Program-made: the position numbers and the translations under genes | Shown here: one piece after another, positions 16,541-25,483 of the stretch | Layout: each line of letters begins with the position of its first letter | Position numbering within the stretch: the stretch's first letter is position 1 | Assembly: GCF_039534165.1 (NCBI RefSeq) | Contig: NZ_BAAAUX010000016.1 | Location: 186,001-250,000, forward strand | Direction: 5' to 3' | DNA length: 64,000 nt | From: Saccharopolyspora_D taberi | GTDB taxonomy: Bacteria; Actinomycetota; Actinomycetes; Mycobacteriales; Pseudonocardiaceae | Notes under the pieces: model-generated | What the model was told of the DNA's origin: nothing | Database searches by the model: none | What the model saw: the letters and a program-made list of their open reading frames with translations, nothing else

Positions 16541-17089
16541 ATGACCGACAGCTCCGAGCGCTACCGCGCGCTTGCCGAAGAGTTCACCCGCCGCGTCGAG
16601 TCCGCACCGGCCGGTTCCTGGGAGTCGCCATCGCCCTGCGAGGGCTGGACGGCGCGGGACGTCCTGCGCCACGTCGTGGAAGTCCACCGCGATCTGCCCT
16701 CGTGGGCCGGACTGGTGATCACGCTCGAGAAGTCCGTCGACGACGATCCGGCCGGGGCGTGGGCCGAGGCCCGCGACACCGTCCAGGACCTCCTCGAAGA
16801 CCCGGCGCGGGCGGGCAAGGAGTACGACGGCCTTCTCGGGCGCACCACCGCCGAGGCGACGATCGACCGGTTCGTCTGCTTCGACCTGCTCGTGCACGGC
16901 TGGGACCTCGCGCGGGCCACCGGCCAGGACGAGACGCTGCCCGCGGCGGAGGTCAAGCGCGTCCACGCCGACGCCCTCGCGCTCGGCGACAACATCCGGC
17001 GCGAGGGCGTCTGCGGCCCCGAGGTCACCGTCGGGGAGGACGCCTCCGATCAGGACCGCCTACTCGCCTACCTCGGCCGCAGGCCGTAA
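16541..17089 (+). CDS. TIGR03086-family metal-binding protein (DinB / maleylpyruvate isomerase-N-like)
   Basis: 182-residue soluble protein. It begins MTDSSERYRALAEEFTRRVE and contains SPCEGWTARDVLRHVVEVHRDLP, the characteristic first metal-binding His region, and FDLLVHGWDLARATGQDE with the second His pair. Members share the mycothiol-dependent DinB-like helical bundle, but most have no known reaction. I chose ATG at 16541 because homologues start just before the first helix; the frame extends 25 codons upstream. It is convergent with RNase D, with no spacer. Confidence 0.85.
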   Translation: MTDSSERYRALAEEFTRRVESAPAGSWESPSPCEGWTARDVLRHVVEVHRDLPSWAGLVITLEKSVDDDPAGAWAEARDTVQDLLEDPARAGKEYDGLLGRTTAEATIDRFVCFDLLVHGWDLARATGQDETLPAAEVKRVHADALALGDNIRREGVCGPEVTVGEDASDQDRLLAYLGRRP

Positions 17090-18349
17090 CTACTCGCTCT
17101 CCGCGGGCTCCGCGTGCAGCGCGGTGCTAAGCGCGCCCGCGGTGAGCGCGATCTGCCACTCCCTGGCGCCTTTCTCGCGCAGCAGCGCGGCGACCGAGTC
17201 CTCGCCGATGTCCTCGGGAGGCGTCCAGCAGGTGCGCCGAACCAGGTCGGGCAGCAGCAGGTTCTCGGTCGGAACCTGGTGCTTCTCCGAGATCTCCGAG
17301 AGCGCGGTCCGCGCCGCGGCCAGCCGCGCGGCGGCGGCCGGATCGCGGTCGGCCCACCGGTTCGGCGGCGGCGGACCGTCGTTGGGCGGCGAGGCCACCG
17401 GGAGCTCGTCGGCGCCGAGCTTGCGGGCGATCCGCAGCGCGTGCAGCCACATCGAGGCGCGGCGGCGCTGCTGCCTGCCGCCGAAGACGGGCAGCGCGGT
17501 CAGCTCGGCCTCGGTCTTCGGATTGGCCTGGGCGGCCTGCACGATGGAGGAGTCCGGCAGGATGCGGCCGGGCGCGATGTCGCGTTCGCGGGCCACGGTG
17601 TCGCGGGTTTCCCAGAGCGAGCGGACCGCGGCCAGTTGCCGGGGGCTGCGCACCCGGTGGATGCCGGAGGTGCGGCGCCAGGGTTCGGCGCGCGGCGGTG
17701 CCGGGGCAGCGGTGCGGACCGCCTCGAACTCCTCCCAGGCCCAGTCCAGCTTGTCCTGCCGCTCCAGCTCGTCGTGCATCGCGTCGCGCAGCGCGACCAG
17801 CAGTTCCACGTCCAGCGCCGCGTACGCGAGCCAGTCACCGGGTAACGGCCGCCGCGACCAGTCCGCGGCGCTGTGCCCCTTCTCCAGCTGGTAGCCGAGC
17901 ATGCGCTCGACCAGGGCACCGAGGGAAACCCGGTCGAAGCCGGCCAGCCTGCCCGCGAGTTCGGTGTCGAACAGCCGCGCCGGGTGCAGGTTCAGCTCCG
18001 CCAGGCACGGCAGGTCCTGCGACGCCGCGTGCAGCACCCACTCAGTGCCGTCCAGCGCCGCCACCAGCGGCTCCAGCGCGCCTTCCAGCGCCACCGGGTC
18101 CACCAGCACCGTTCCGGCGCCCTCCCGGCGGAGCTGCACCAGGTACGCCCGCTGCGAGTAGCGGTAACCCGAGGCTCTTTCGGTGTCCACCGCGACCGGA
18201 CCGGTTCCCGCGGCCAGTGCGGCAGCAGCGGTTTGCAGTGCGACAGGGGAGTCGACCACCGGCGGCACGCCGTCGGCAGGCTCGGTCAGCAACACCGGAT
18301 CCGGACGACCGGTCCCGGCGGACTCGGGGCTAGCAGCTTCCACGGCCAT
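17090..18349 (-). CDS. rnd: Ribonuclease D-like 3'-5' exoribonuclease with HRDC domain
   Basis: 419 residues. DEDD exonuclease residues are visible: Asp55 and Glu57 in PVAVDTERAS, Asp112 in LHAASQDLPCL, and the YAALDVELL motif. The HRDC domain follows at about residues 215-300 (ELTALPVFGGRQQRRR lies near its end). It trims 3' ends of tRNA precursors and other RNAs. The stop directly abuts the convergent gene ending at 17089. The ATG has AAGGTC upstream. Placement near DUF3000 and hemE is conserved in mycobacteria (from memory). Confidence 0.93.
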   Translation of the reverse strand: MAVEAASPESAGTGRPDPVLLTEPADGVPPVVDSPVALQTAAAALAAGTGPVAVDTERASGYRYSQRAYLVQLRREGAGTVLVDPVALEGALEPLVAALDGTEWVLHAASQDLPCLAELNLHPARLFDTELAGRLAGFDRVSLGALVERMLGYQLEKGHSAADWSRRPLPGDWLAYAALDVELLVALRDAMHDELERQDKLDWAWEEFEAVRTAAPAPPRAEPWRRTSGIHRVRSPRQLAAVRSLWETRDTVARERDIAPGRILPDSSIVQAAQANPKTEAELTALPVFGGRQQRRRASMWLHALRIARKLGADELPVASPPNDGPPPPNRWADRDPAAAARLAAARTALSEISEKHQVPTENLLLPDLVRRTCWTPPEDIGEDSVAALLREKGAREWQIALTAGALSTALHAEPAESE

Positions 18350-18471
18350 CAGACCTTACGTGCTCCGGTCCTCGTCGTGGGGTGGACTGCCCGAGCTCGC
18401 CGGGGCCGACCGCACCGGCGTTGGTGACGCGGGTGCGTTCGGACGCACCCGCCTCAGCGGTTTTCAGACGG

Positions 18472-19189
18472 TCATCTGATCACTCCGGCGCGCATCGCCA
18501 GCGCGACCATCTGCGCCCGATCCCCGGTGCCCAACTTGCGCCCGATCCGCGACAGGTGGCTCTTCACCGTGAGCGCGGACAGGTTCAGGGCCTCGCCGAT
18601 CTCCTTGTTGGATCGGCCGTCGGCCACGAGTTGGAGCACCTCGACCTCCCGCCCGGAGAGTTCCCGGGGGGGTGTTGTCGGTTCCCGGAACCCGCGTGCC
18701 CGCGGCAAGCACCGGGGCGACGCTGGGATCGGCATACACGCCGCCGTCGAGAACGCGGCGCACCCCGTCGGTGACCACCATGGGCGAGGCCGACTTCAGC
18801 AGGTACGCCTGCGCACCTGCCTGGAAGGCGGCCCGGACCGCATAGGGGTCATCGGACGAAGCGAGCACCACGATCCGCGGCCAGCCCTGGGTACGCAGTT
18901 CGGTAACCAGGTCGATGCCGGTCCCATCGGGGAGTCCGAGATCGAGGATGGCGAGGTCGCACGGACCGGTCGCCAGGGCGCGAGCCCTGGCCTCGGCCAT
19001 CGATGCGGCCTCGTGCACCGTGCCGGCGCCCATCTGCAGCAGCCGGGCGGCGATGGCCTCCCGGAGCAGCGGATGGTCGTCCACCACGAGCACCGTGAAC
19101 AGCTCTTCCCGCGGGTGCGGGACCATGTTGGCCGGCAAAGCGCCGGCAGGCGTGGTTCGAGCGGCCTGACCTAAGCCGACGGCAGCCAC
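18472..19189 (-). pseudogene. LuxR/NarL-type response regulator disrupted by a frameshift in a homopolymer
   Basis: Two frames together make one regulator. From GTG 19189 (GGGAGG upstream) the first frame gives a receiver domain: VLVVDDHPLLREAIAARL, phospho-site LAILDLGLPDGTGID, then AYLLKSAS. It then enters a linker near TRVPGTDNT and runs out of frame at seven G residues (18666-18672 on the + strand). The second frame continues RELSGREVEVLQLVADGRSN, an intact LuxR helix-turn-helix, ending AMRAGVIR at 18472. One base too many (or two too few) breaks the frame. It may be a sequencing error, a true mutation or slippage-controlled expression. No kinase is adjacent. Confidence 0.8.
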
Positions 19190-19625
19190 GTCACTACCTC
19201 CCTGGAGTCGGTCGTGCCCCCCGACCGGCACCGGGACTCTCGACCAATCAGCCGCGCCACTGATCGACCGAAAGTGGTGTCGTCGGGGGCAGCGTAACCG
19301 CCCAAGCGGGTCAGCGGGACGATCAATCGGGTATGTATCCCGATCGAGTTGTTACCCGAACATGATTGCATCGCTCAATCGGGTGACTGTAAGCGATCTC
19401 GCTAACGTAGCCGCGCGTCCGAACGACACTAATAGGTTGCGCATCGTGAAGAAGTTGCGGAACCAACTATTTCGTGCTGCCTGAGAAGTCCTCGGGAACA
19501 ACTCCGCGCGCTCGGCGTGTCGCATCCCGGGGAGTTCGGCCCCGGAGCGCCTCGAGCCACGAAACTAGCGGAAAGTAGCCTGGTCGTCACGCAACGCGAC
19601 TGGTTTTCGGCGGATGTGGACCTGA
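19190..19625. other. 436-base intergenic region, no gene seen
   Basis: This gap separates the disrupted response regulator from DUF3000. It is less GC-rich than its surroundings around 19320-19480 and contains repeated ATCGGG/CCCGAT half-sites, for example around 19325-19345 and 19375-19385, which could be regulator sites. I found no convincing small ORF, RNA or terminator. Confidence 0.4.
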
Positions 19626-20204
19626 TCAGCCGAGCCCGCCGGCGTCAGCCGACCGGGGGCCGAGCATCGACACTCCTTCGGGTGGAAGTCCGGCCGCGCT
19701 CGCCATCAGCTCGTGGAACGCCGCGCCGTGCGAGGCGAGTTCGGCGTCGGTGGCCGTCCACGAGCCCCGCAGTTCGAGGTCGTGGCTGCGCGCCGGTCCG
19801 GCGATGTCGCCGAACCTCGCCGACGAGGTCAGCGTCACGGTTCCGCCCAGCGCCGTGTACGCCGCCCCGGTGTCCTCCAGTGCGTCGGTGAGCCAGGACC
19901 AGCCCACCGCGGGCAGCAGCGGATCGGTCGCGAGTTCCGGGTCCAGTTCGACCCGCAGGTAGACCACCAGGCGCAGCACGCCGTTCCACGACTCCTGGCC
20001 CTCCGGGTCGTGCAGCAGCACCAGCCGGGCGGTCGCGAACTCGCCCGCCGGACCGGTGGCCTCCGCGGCCAGCGCATGGGCCCAGGGCGCGAGCCGCCGG
20101 GGCGGCCCCACCTCGCTGAGCTCGATCTCCCTGCGCGGGCGGGACGACTTCAGAGCGGCAACTGCCTGCCGGAAAACCTCGGGCGCTACCGACATCTCCG
20201 TCAC
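19626..20204 (-). CDS. DUF3000 family protein
   Basis: 192-residue soluble protein of unknown function. Diagnostic stretches include EIELSEVGPPRRLAPWAHAL, ESWNGVLRLVVYLRVELDPE, VGWSWLTDALEDTGAAYTALGGTVT and FHELMASAAGLPPEGVSML near the end. The start is uncertain: GTG 20204 (VTEMSVAPEVF) or ATG 20195; neither has a strong ribosome-binding site. It is divergent from hemE across 194 bases and lies between RNase D and the heme genes, as in mycobacteria (from memory). Confidence 0.85.
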   Translation of the reverse strand: MTEMSVAPEVFRQAVAALKSSRPRREIELSEVGPPRRLAPWAHALAAEATGPAGEFATARLVLLHDPEGQESWNGVLRLVVYLRVELDPELATDPLLPAVGWSWLTDALEDTGAAYTALGGTVTLTSSARFGDIAGPARSHDLELRGSWTATDAELASHGAAFHELMASAAGLPPEGVSMLGPRSADAGGLG

Positions 20205-20398
20205 AACGCTGCACTGTAGGCGTCCCGGCTCGCGCCGCGCCGCTGCCACGCCGACAGCGCCCGGGAAAGATCAAGAGCGGCGGCGGCAGGGCGTTCCGGC
20301 GGGCGTGAGAGGATGGCGCGGCGAGCCGGTTCCGCTGCTCCGGCCCGCGGAAGCCTCCGGACTTCTACCGACATCACCGGACTCTCAAACGGACATCG

Positions 20399-21478
20399 AT
20401 GACGAACTCCGCTCCGGTCTCGGCCCGCCGGGACCTCGCCGACGCCCCACTGCTGGCCGCCGCGCGCGGCGAAACGCCCCGGCACACGCCGGTCTGGTTC
20501 ATGCGGCAGGCAGGCCGTTCGCTGCCGGAGTACCGGAAGGTGCGCGAGGGCGTCCCGATGCTCCAGTCCTGCCTGACGCCGGACCTGGTCTGCGAGATCA
20601 CCGCGCAGCCGGTCCGCAGGCACGGCGTGGACGCCGCGATCCTGTTCAGCGACATCGTGCTCCCGCTGCACGCCGCCGGGATCGGCCTCGACATCGTCGC
20701 GGGCACCGGACCGGTGGTGGCCGAGCCGGTGCGCACCGCCGCCGACGTCGCGGCGCTGCCGCAGCTCGCGCCCGAGCAGGTCGGTGCGGTCGGTGACGCG
20801 ATCGGCCTGCTGCTGGCAGAGCTGGGCCGCACCCCGCTGATCGGCTTCGCCGGCGCGCCGTTCACGCTGGCGTCCTACCTGGTGGAGGGCGGCCCCAGCC
20901 GCAACCACGAGCGCACCAAGGCGCTCATGCACTCCGAGCCGCGGACCTGGCACGCGCTGCTGGAGAAGCTGGCCGATACGACCCTGACGTTCCTGCAGGT
21001 GCAGCTGGCCGCCGGGGTCGACGCGCTGCAGCTGTTCGACTCGTGGGCAGGCGCGCTCTCGCTGCGCGACTACCGCGAGTTCGTCCTGCCGCACAGCCGC
21101 CGCATCTTCGAGTCGCTGACCGAGTGGGACGTGCCGAAGATCCACTTCGGGGTCGGGACCGGCGAACTGCTGGGCGCGATGCGCTCGGCGGGCGCCGACG
21201 TCGTCGGCGTCGACTGGCGGATCCCGCTGGACACCGCCGCGCAGCGGCTGCGCGACGCCGAGCCGGGCAGGGACGCGCCGGTGGTCCAGGGCAACCTCGA
21301 CCCGGCCGTGCTGTTCGCCGGGTGGGACGCGGTGGAGCGCGAGGTGCGCCGGATCCTCGCCGAGGGCGAGGCCGCGGGCGGCCACATCTTCAACCTCGGC
21401 CACGGCGTGCTGCCGAGCACCGACCCGACCGTGCTGACGCGGGTCGTCGAGCTCGTGCACTCGATCACCCGGCGGTAG
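20399..21478 (+). CDS. hemE: Uroporphyrinogen decarboxylase
   Basis: 359 residues. It converts uroporphyrinogen III to coproporphyrinogen III. The N-terminal signature PVWFMRQAGRSLPEYRKVRE carries the substrate-binding arginines; AILFSDIVLPLHAAGIGLDI, GFAGAPFTLASYLVEGG and the C-terminal NLGHGVLPSTDP match the family. Length is normal. It is the first of three heme genes in a row; the next begins two bases after its stop. These form the coproporphyrin branch of heme synthesis. Confidence 0.98.
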   Translation: MTNSAPVSARRDLADAPLLAAARGETPRHTPVWFMRQAGRSLPEYRKVREGVPMLQSCLTPDLVCEITAQPVRRHGVDAAILFSDIVLPLHAAGIGLDIVAGTGPVVAEPVRTAADVAALPQLAPEQVGAVGDAIGLLLAELGRTPLIGFAGAPFTLASYLVEGGPSRNHERTKALMHSEPRTWHALLEKLADTTLTFLQVQLAAGVDALQLFDSWAGALSLRDYREFVLPHSRRIFESLTEWDVPKIHFGVGTGELLGAMRSAGADVVGVDWRIPLDTAAQRLRDAEPGRDAPVVQGNLDPAVLFAGWDAVEREVRRILAEGEAAGGHIFNLGHGVLPSTDPTVLTRVVELVHSITRR

Positions 21479-21480
21479 CG

Positions 21481-22884
21481 GTGGGACGCCGGATCGCGGT
21501 CGTCGGCGGCGGCGCCGCCGGTCTGGCCGCCGCCCACCGGCTGCGCCGCGAGCTCGGGGCGGACGCCGAGATCGTCCTGTTCGAGCAGTCCGACCGGCTC
21601 GGCGGCAAGCTCCGCACCGTCGACCTCGCCGGGGTCGGCTACGACCTCGGCGCGGAGGCGTTCCTGGCCCGCAGGCCGGAGGTCCTCGCCCTCGCGGAGG
21701 AGCTCGGCGTCCGCGACGACGTCGTGCACCCTGGCGGGTTCTCGGCGACCGTCCGGGCGGGCGGGCGGACCCTTCCGCTGCCCGGCGGGACCGTGATGGG
21801 CGTGCCCGCGTCGGCCGACTCGGTGCGCGACGTGCTGTCCGAACGCGGGCTCGCCGCGCTGCTCGCCGAAGCCGACCTCCCGCCGGTCGACCTGGCCGGA
21901 GCCGACGTCTCGGTCGGCGGGCTGCTGCGGCAGCGGGTCGGTGACGAGATCGTCGACCGGCTGGTCGAGCCGCTGCTGGGCGGCGTGTACGCGGGCAACG
22001 CGGACCTGCTGAGCCTGCGCGCCACCGTTCCCGCGCTGGCCGCCGCCCTCGACGCGGGCGCCGGGTCGGTCACCGCTGCCGCGGCGGCGGCGCTGCCCGC
22101 GCCGAGCGGCGGGCCGAAGCCACCGGTCTTCGGCGCCTTCGGCGGCGGCTACCGCCGCCTCGTCGACGCGCTCGTGGCGGCCTGCGACGCGCGGGTCCGC
22201 TTCGGGCTCCCGGTGCGGTCGCTGACCCGGCAGGGCACCGGCTGGCGGCTGGAGATCGGCGCCGCACCCGGCCCGGAGGCCGTCGACGCCGACGCGGTCG
22301 TGCTCGCGGTGCCCGCGCCGTCCGCCCGGAGGCTGCTGGCCGGACCGGTGCCGGAGGCGGCCGACCGGCTGGGCGCGGTCGAGCTGGCGTCGATGGTCGT
22401 GGTGGGGCTGGCACTGCCGCCTTCGACCGAGCTGCCGGAGGCGTCGGGCGTGCTGATCGGGCGCGGCGAGCAGCACGCCGACGGCACGCCGTTCACCGCG
22501 AAGGCGTTCACGTTCTCCAGCCGCAAGTGGCCGCACCTGCGCGGTGCCGGCGGCGAGTGGCTGGTCCGCGGGTCGGTCGGCCGGTTCGGCGAGGAGCTGC
22601 GGCTGACCGACGACGAGCTGCTGCGCCGGGTGCGCGCGGATCTGGCGGAGCTGACCGGGATCACCGCCGAACCGGTGGACTCGGCGGTCGTGCGCTGGGG
22701 CGGCGGGCTGCCGCAGTACGGCGTCGGGCACCTGGACGTCGTCGCGGGCGCCGAGCGCGCCGTCGGCGAGGTGCCCGGCCTGGCGCTGGCGGGGGCCGCG
22801 CTGCACGGCGTCGGCGTGCCCGCCTGCGTGGCCACCGGTGAGCAGGCCGCGAGGAAGATCACGCGGGACCTCCTGGCGGGCTGA
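21481..22884 (+). CDS. hemY: Coproporphyrinogen III oxidase, HemY/CgoX type
   Basis: 467-residue FAD enzyme oxidising coproporphyrinogen III to coproporphyrin III in the Gram-positive pathway (older name protoporphyrinogen oxidase). The N-terminal dinucleotide fold reads RRIAVVGGGAAGLAAAHRLR, followed by FEQSDRLGGKL. The C-terminal FAD motif includes GLALAGAALHGVGVPACVATG. It contains GVYAGNADLLSLRATVPAL, typical of this family. GTG at 21481 follows the hemE stop by two bases. It is soluble by appearance, as expected for CgoX. Confidence 0.95.
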   Translation: MGRRIAVVGGGAAGLAAAHRLRRELGADAEIVLFEQSDRLGGKLRTVDLAGVGYDLGAEAFLARRPEVLALAEELGVRDDVVHPGGFSATVRAGGRTLPLPGGTVMGVPASADSVRDVLSERGLAALLAEADLPPVDLAGADVSVGGLLRQRVGDEIVDRLVEPLLGGVYAGNADLLSLRATVPALAAALDAGAGSVTAAAAAALPAPSGGPKPPVFGAFGGGYRRLVDALVAACDARVRFGLPVRSLTRQGTGWRLEIGAAPGPEAVDADAVVLAVPAPSARRLLAGPVPEAADRLGAVELASMVVVGLALPPSTELPEASGVLIGRGEQHADGTPFTAKAFTFSSRKWPHLRGAGGEWLVRGSVGRFGEELRLTDDELLRRVRADLAELTGITAEPVDSAVVRWGGGLPQYGVGHLDVVAGAERAVGEVPGLALAGAALHGVGVPACVATGEQAARKITRDLLAG

Positions 22885-22911
22885 TCCCCCGCTGGTGGGA
22901 CCATGGGGGCC

Positions 22912-23607
22912 ATGGCGCGCCTGAACTATTCCGAACTCAACGACACGATCCGCTACACCATGTGGTCGGTCTTCCGGATCGAGCAGGGAGCCCTGCCCGA
23001 GGAGCGGGAGAAGGCCGCGCTGCGGACCAAGGAGTACCTCGACTCGCTGGAGGAGTCCGGTGTCGTGGTGCGGGGGGTCTACGACGTGTCGGGGCTGCGC
23101 GCCGACGCGGACTTCATGATCTGGTGGCACGCGGCCGACGTCGAGGCAGTGCAGGCCGCCTACACCGGTTTCCGCCGGGAGACGCCGCTGGGCCAGTCCT
23201 CGGAGCCGGTGTGGAGCAACGTCGCGCTGCACCGCCCGGCGGAGTTCAACAAGAGCCACATCCCGGCGTTCCTGGCCGGTGAGGAACCGCGCAAGTACAT
23301 CTGCGTCTACCCGTTCGTCCGCTCCTACGAGTGGTACCTGCTGCCCGACGACGAGCGCCGGACGATGCTCAAGGACCACGGCATGGAGGCCCGGGACTAC
23401 CCGGACGTGCGGGCCAACACGGTCGCCTCGTTCGCGCTCGGCGACTACGAGTGGATCCTCGCCTTCGAGGCCGACGAGCTGCACCGGATCGTGGACCTCA
23501 TGCGCCACCTCCGGGGGACCGAGGCGCGGCTGCACGTGCGCGAGGAGATCCCGTTCTACACCGGCCACCGGGTGGACGTCGCGGACCTGGTGACCCGCCT
23601 GCCCTGA
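22912..23607 (+). CDS. hemQ: Coproheme decarboxylase (HemQ/ChdC)
   Basis: 231-residue chlorite-dismutase-family protein that decarboxylates Fe-coproporphyrin to heme b using peroxide. The N-terminus MARLNYSELNDTIRYTMWSV is typical of actinobacterial HemQ. Catalytic Tyr133 lies in VYPFVRSYEWY and proximal His156 in MLKDHGMEARDY. An alternative ATG at 22903 adds three residues. It is third in hemE-hemY-hemQ, so this organism uses the coproporphyrin-dependent route; the ferrochelatase is not in the window. Confidence 0.95.
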   Translation: MARLNYSELNDTIRYTMWSVFRIEQGALPEEREKAALRTKEYLDSLEESGVVVRGVYDVSGLRADADFMIWWHAADVEAVQAAYTGFRRETPLGQSSEPVWSNVALHRPAEFNKSHIPAFLAGEEPRKYICVYPFVRSYEWYLLPDDERRTMLKDHGMEARDYPDVRANTVASFALGDYEWILAFEADELHRIVDLMRHLRGTEARLHVREEIPFYTGHRVDVADLVTRLP

Positions 23608-23649
23608 TCCCGGGTCGCGGCGCGGCGCCGTCGGTACTGCAATGGCGCT

Positions 23650-24435
23650 ATGTGGCAGCCGGACGGTTGGGACGCGCGGGCGCGGATCGGGGTGCTGACT
23701 CCGCACGGTGACATCGGGCCCGAGTCGGAGTTGCAGGCGATGGCCCCGGACGGGGTCCGGATCCACGCCTCGCGCGTGCACTTCGGTGCGATGGCGCAGG
23801 GCGGAGTGATGCCGTCGACGATCCCGTTGGCTCCGGTGCGCGCCTTCGCGGAGCCGCCGCACATCGACGAGGCCGCACGACTGCTGGCGGCGGCGCCCGT
23901 GCGCTGCATCGCGTACGGGTTCACCAGCTCCGCGTACGTCATCGGGGCCAAGGGCGAAGCCGAGATGCTGGAGCGGCTGCGCAAGGCCTCGGGCGTCCCG
24001 GTCGTGGCCACGTGCGCGGCGGCGGTGGCCGGGCTGCGCGCGCTCGGTGTGGGTGACCTGGCGCTGGTCGACCCGCCCTGGTTCGACGACGAGCTGGACG
24101 CCCTGGGCGCGGCCTACTTCGACGACCAGGGGCTGGCAGCGGTGTTCCACGCCCCCGCGGGACTGCCCCGCACCCAGCGCGGGATCAACCCGGCCGAGCT
24201 CTACGACTGGATCCGCCGCCACGTGCCCGCCCGCGCGGAGGCGGTGTTCGTCGGCGGCAACGGCCTGCGCGCGGTCGGGGTGATCGCGGCGCTGGAGCAG
24301 GACCTCGGGCGTCCGGTGCTCACCGCGAACCAGGCGCTGCTGTGGCAGGCGCTGCACGAGTGCGGGGTCCGCGCTCCGATCACCGGCTACGGCTGCCTGT
24401 TCGACGTGCGCCCCTCGGATTCCCCCGTCCAGTAG
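23650..24435 (+). CDS. EutA / maleate isomerase-like Asp/Glu racemase superfamily protein
   Basis: 261 residues with the two-domain Asp/Glu racemase fold: WDARARIGVLTPHGDIGPES, then YGFTSSAYVIG at the first active-site loop and AVFVGGNGLRAVGVIAALE at the second. Superfamily enzymes normally have a cysteine in one or both loops; here both positions read Ser/Thr or Gly, and the only nearby cysteine is Cys122 (VATCAAAV). Similar actinobacterial proteins are labelled maleate isomerase or ectoine-utilisation EutA. The reaction is unknown. It sits between hemQ and a GNAT gene. Confidence 0.65.
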   Translation: MWQPDGWDARARIGVLTPHGDIGPESELQAMAPDGVRIHASRVHFGAMAQGGVMPSTIPLAPVRAFAEPPHIDEAARLLAAAPVRCIAYGFTSSAYVIGAKGEAEMLERLRKASGVPVVATCAAAVAGLRALGVGDLALVDPPWFDDELDALGAAYFDDQGLAAVFHAPAGLPRTQRGINPAELYDWIRRHVPARAEAVFVGGNGLRAVGVIAALEQDLGRPVLTANQALLWQALHECGVRAPITGYGCLFDVRPSDSPVQ

Positions 24436-24471
24436 CCGAAATCCGGTCGCGCGCGGCGGGACAATCCAGGT

Positions 24472-25053
24472 GTGGAGCGACCGAGGGAAACCCTGCACAA
24501 CAAGGGCGTCGGGTTGCGCCGCTGGCGCCGCGACGACCTCGACGAGATGCTGCGCGTGGTGACCGAGGCCCTGGACCACCTCACGCCCTGGATGCCCTGG
24601 GCCGAGGACTACGACCGCGAGAAGGGCGCCGCTTTCCTGGAAGCGTGCGACGCGGGCTGGGAATCCGGCAAGGAGTACGGGTACGCGATCCTGTCCGACG
24701 CCGGCGCGATCATCGGCAGCGCCGGGATGATGGCCCGGATCGGGCCGGGCGGCCTGGAGATCGGCTACTGGCTGCACCCGGACCACACCGGCCGGGGAGT
24801 CGCGACGCGGGCGGCGGAGGCGCTGGTGCTCGAAGCGTTCCGGATCGGCGCCGACCGGGTGGAGATCGTGCACGACGCCGCCAACCGCGCCAGCGGGGCG
24901 GTGCCGCGCAGGCTCGGCTTCACCGAGGTCGACCGGCGGCCGCCGCAGGAGCCGGTGACCGCCGCCGAGGACGGCGTCGACGTGGTGTGGCGGCTGCTGC
25001 GTCAGCCCTCGTCGGCCGGGACCAGCCGGAGCGCGAGCGAGTTGATGCAGTAG
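24472..25053 (+). CDS. GNAT-family N-acetyltransferase
   Basis: 193 residues. RimJ/RimL-like: VGLRRWRRDDLDEMLRVV at the N-terminus, LTPWMPWAEDY, then the acetyl-CoA loop GYWLHPDHTGRGVATRAAEAL and NRASGAVPRRLGFTEVDRR. This type acetylates N-termini of proteins or small amines. The GTG at 24472 has a GACAAT hexamer six bases upstream, suggesting a leaderless transcript. The last 17 codons overlap msrB on the other strand, so this C-terminal tail may be a loosely conserved extension. Confidence 0.88.
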   Translation: MERPRETLHNKGVGLRRWRRDDLDEMLRVVTEALDHLTPWMPWAEDYDREKGAAFLEACDAGWESGKEYGYAILSDAGAIIGSAGMMARIGPGGLEIGYWLHPDHTGRGVATRAAEALVLEAFRIGADRVEIVHDAANRASGAVPRRLGFTEVDRRPPQEPVTAAEDGVDVVWRLLRQPSSAGTSRSASELMQ

Positions 25054-25430
25054 CGCTGGTCGGTCGGGGTGTCGTAGCCCTCGCCCTCGAAGACGTGCCC
25101 TAGGTGGCCGTGGCAGGAGGCGCACAGCACCTCCACCCGGACCATGCCCATCGAGCGGTCCTCGCGCAGGATCACCGCGTCGGAGTCGCGCGGGTCGTAG
25201 AACGACGGCCACCCGCAGTGCGAGTCGAACTTGGTCTCGCTGCGGAACAGTTCGGCGCCGCAGCCGCGGCACTCGTAGACGCCGGTGGTCCTGGTGTCGA
25301 CGTACTCGCCGGACCACGGGCGTTCGGTCGCGGCCTGGCGCAGCACGGCGTACTCGCCCGAGCCGAGCTGTTCCTTCCACTCCTGCTCGGATTTCACGAC
25401 CTTCGGCGTAGCGCCCACTACCGGTTCCAT
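25002..25430 (-). CDS. msrB: Peptide-methionine (R)-S-oxide reductase
   Basis: 142 residues. It reduces R-methionine sulfoxide in oxidised proteins. The zinc cysteines are in ECRGCGAELF and CASCHGHLGHVFE; the catalytic Cys lies in the C-terminal motif RYCINSLALRLVP. SHCGWPSFYDPRDSDAVILR is also a family signature. Length and motifs are complete. It overlaps the convergent GNAT gene by 52 bases. Placement after the heme genes is conserved in mycobacteria (from memory). Confidence 0.96.
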   Translation of the reverse strand: MEPVVGATPKVVKSEQEWKEQLGSGEYAVLRQAATERPWSGEYVDTRTTGVYECRGCGAELFRSETKFDSHCGWPSFYDPRDSDAVILREDRSMGMVRVEVLCASCHGHLGHVFEGEGYDTPTDQRYCINSLALRLVPADEG

Positions 25431-25483
25431 GCCTCCACGCTAATGCGTCGGCAGGTCGAATGCCCGTACCAGCGTTGGAGATC

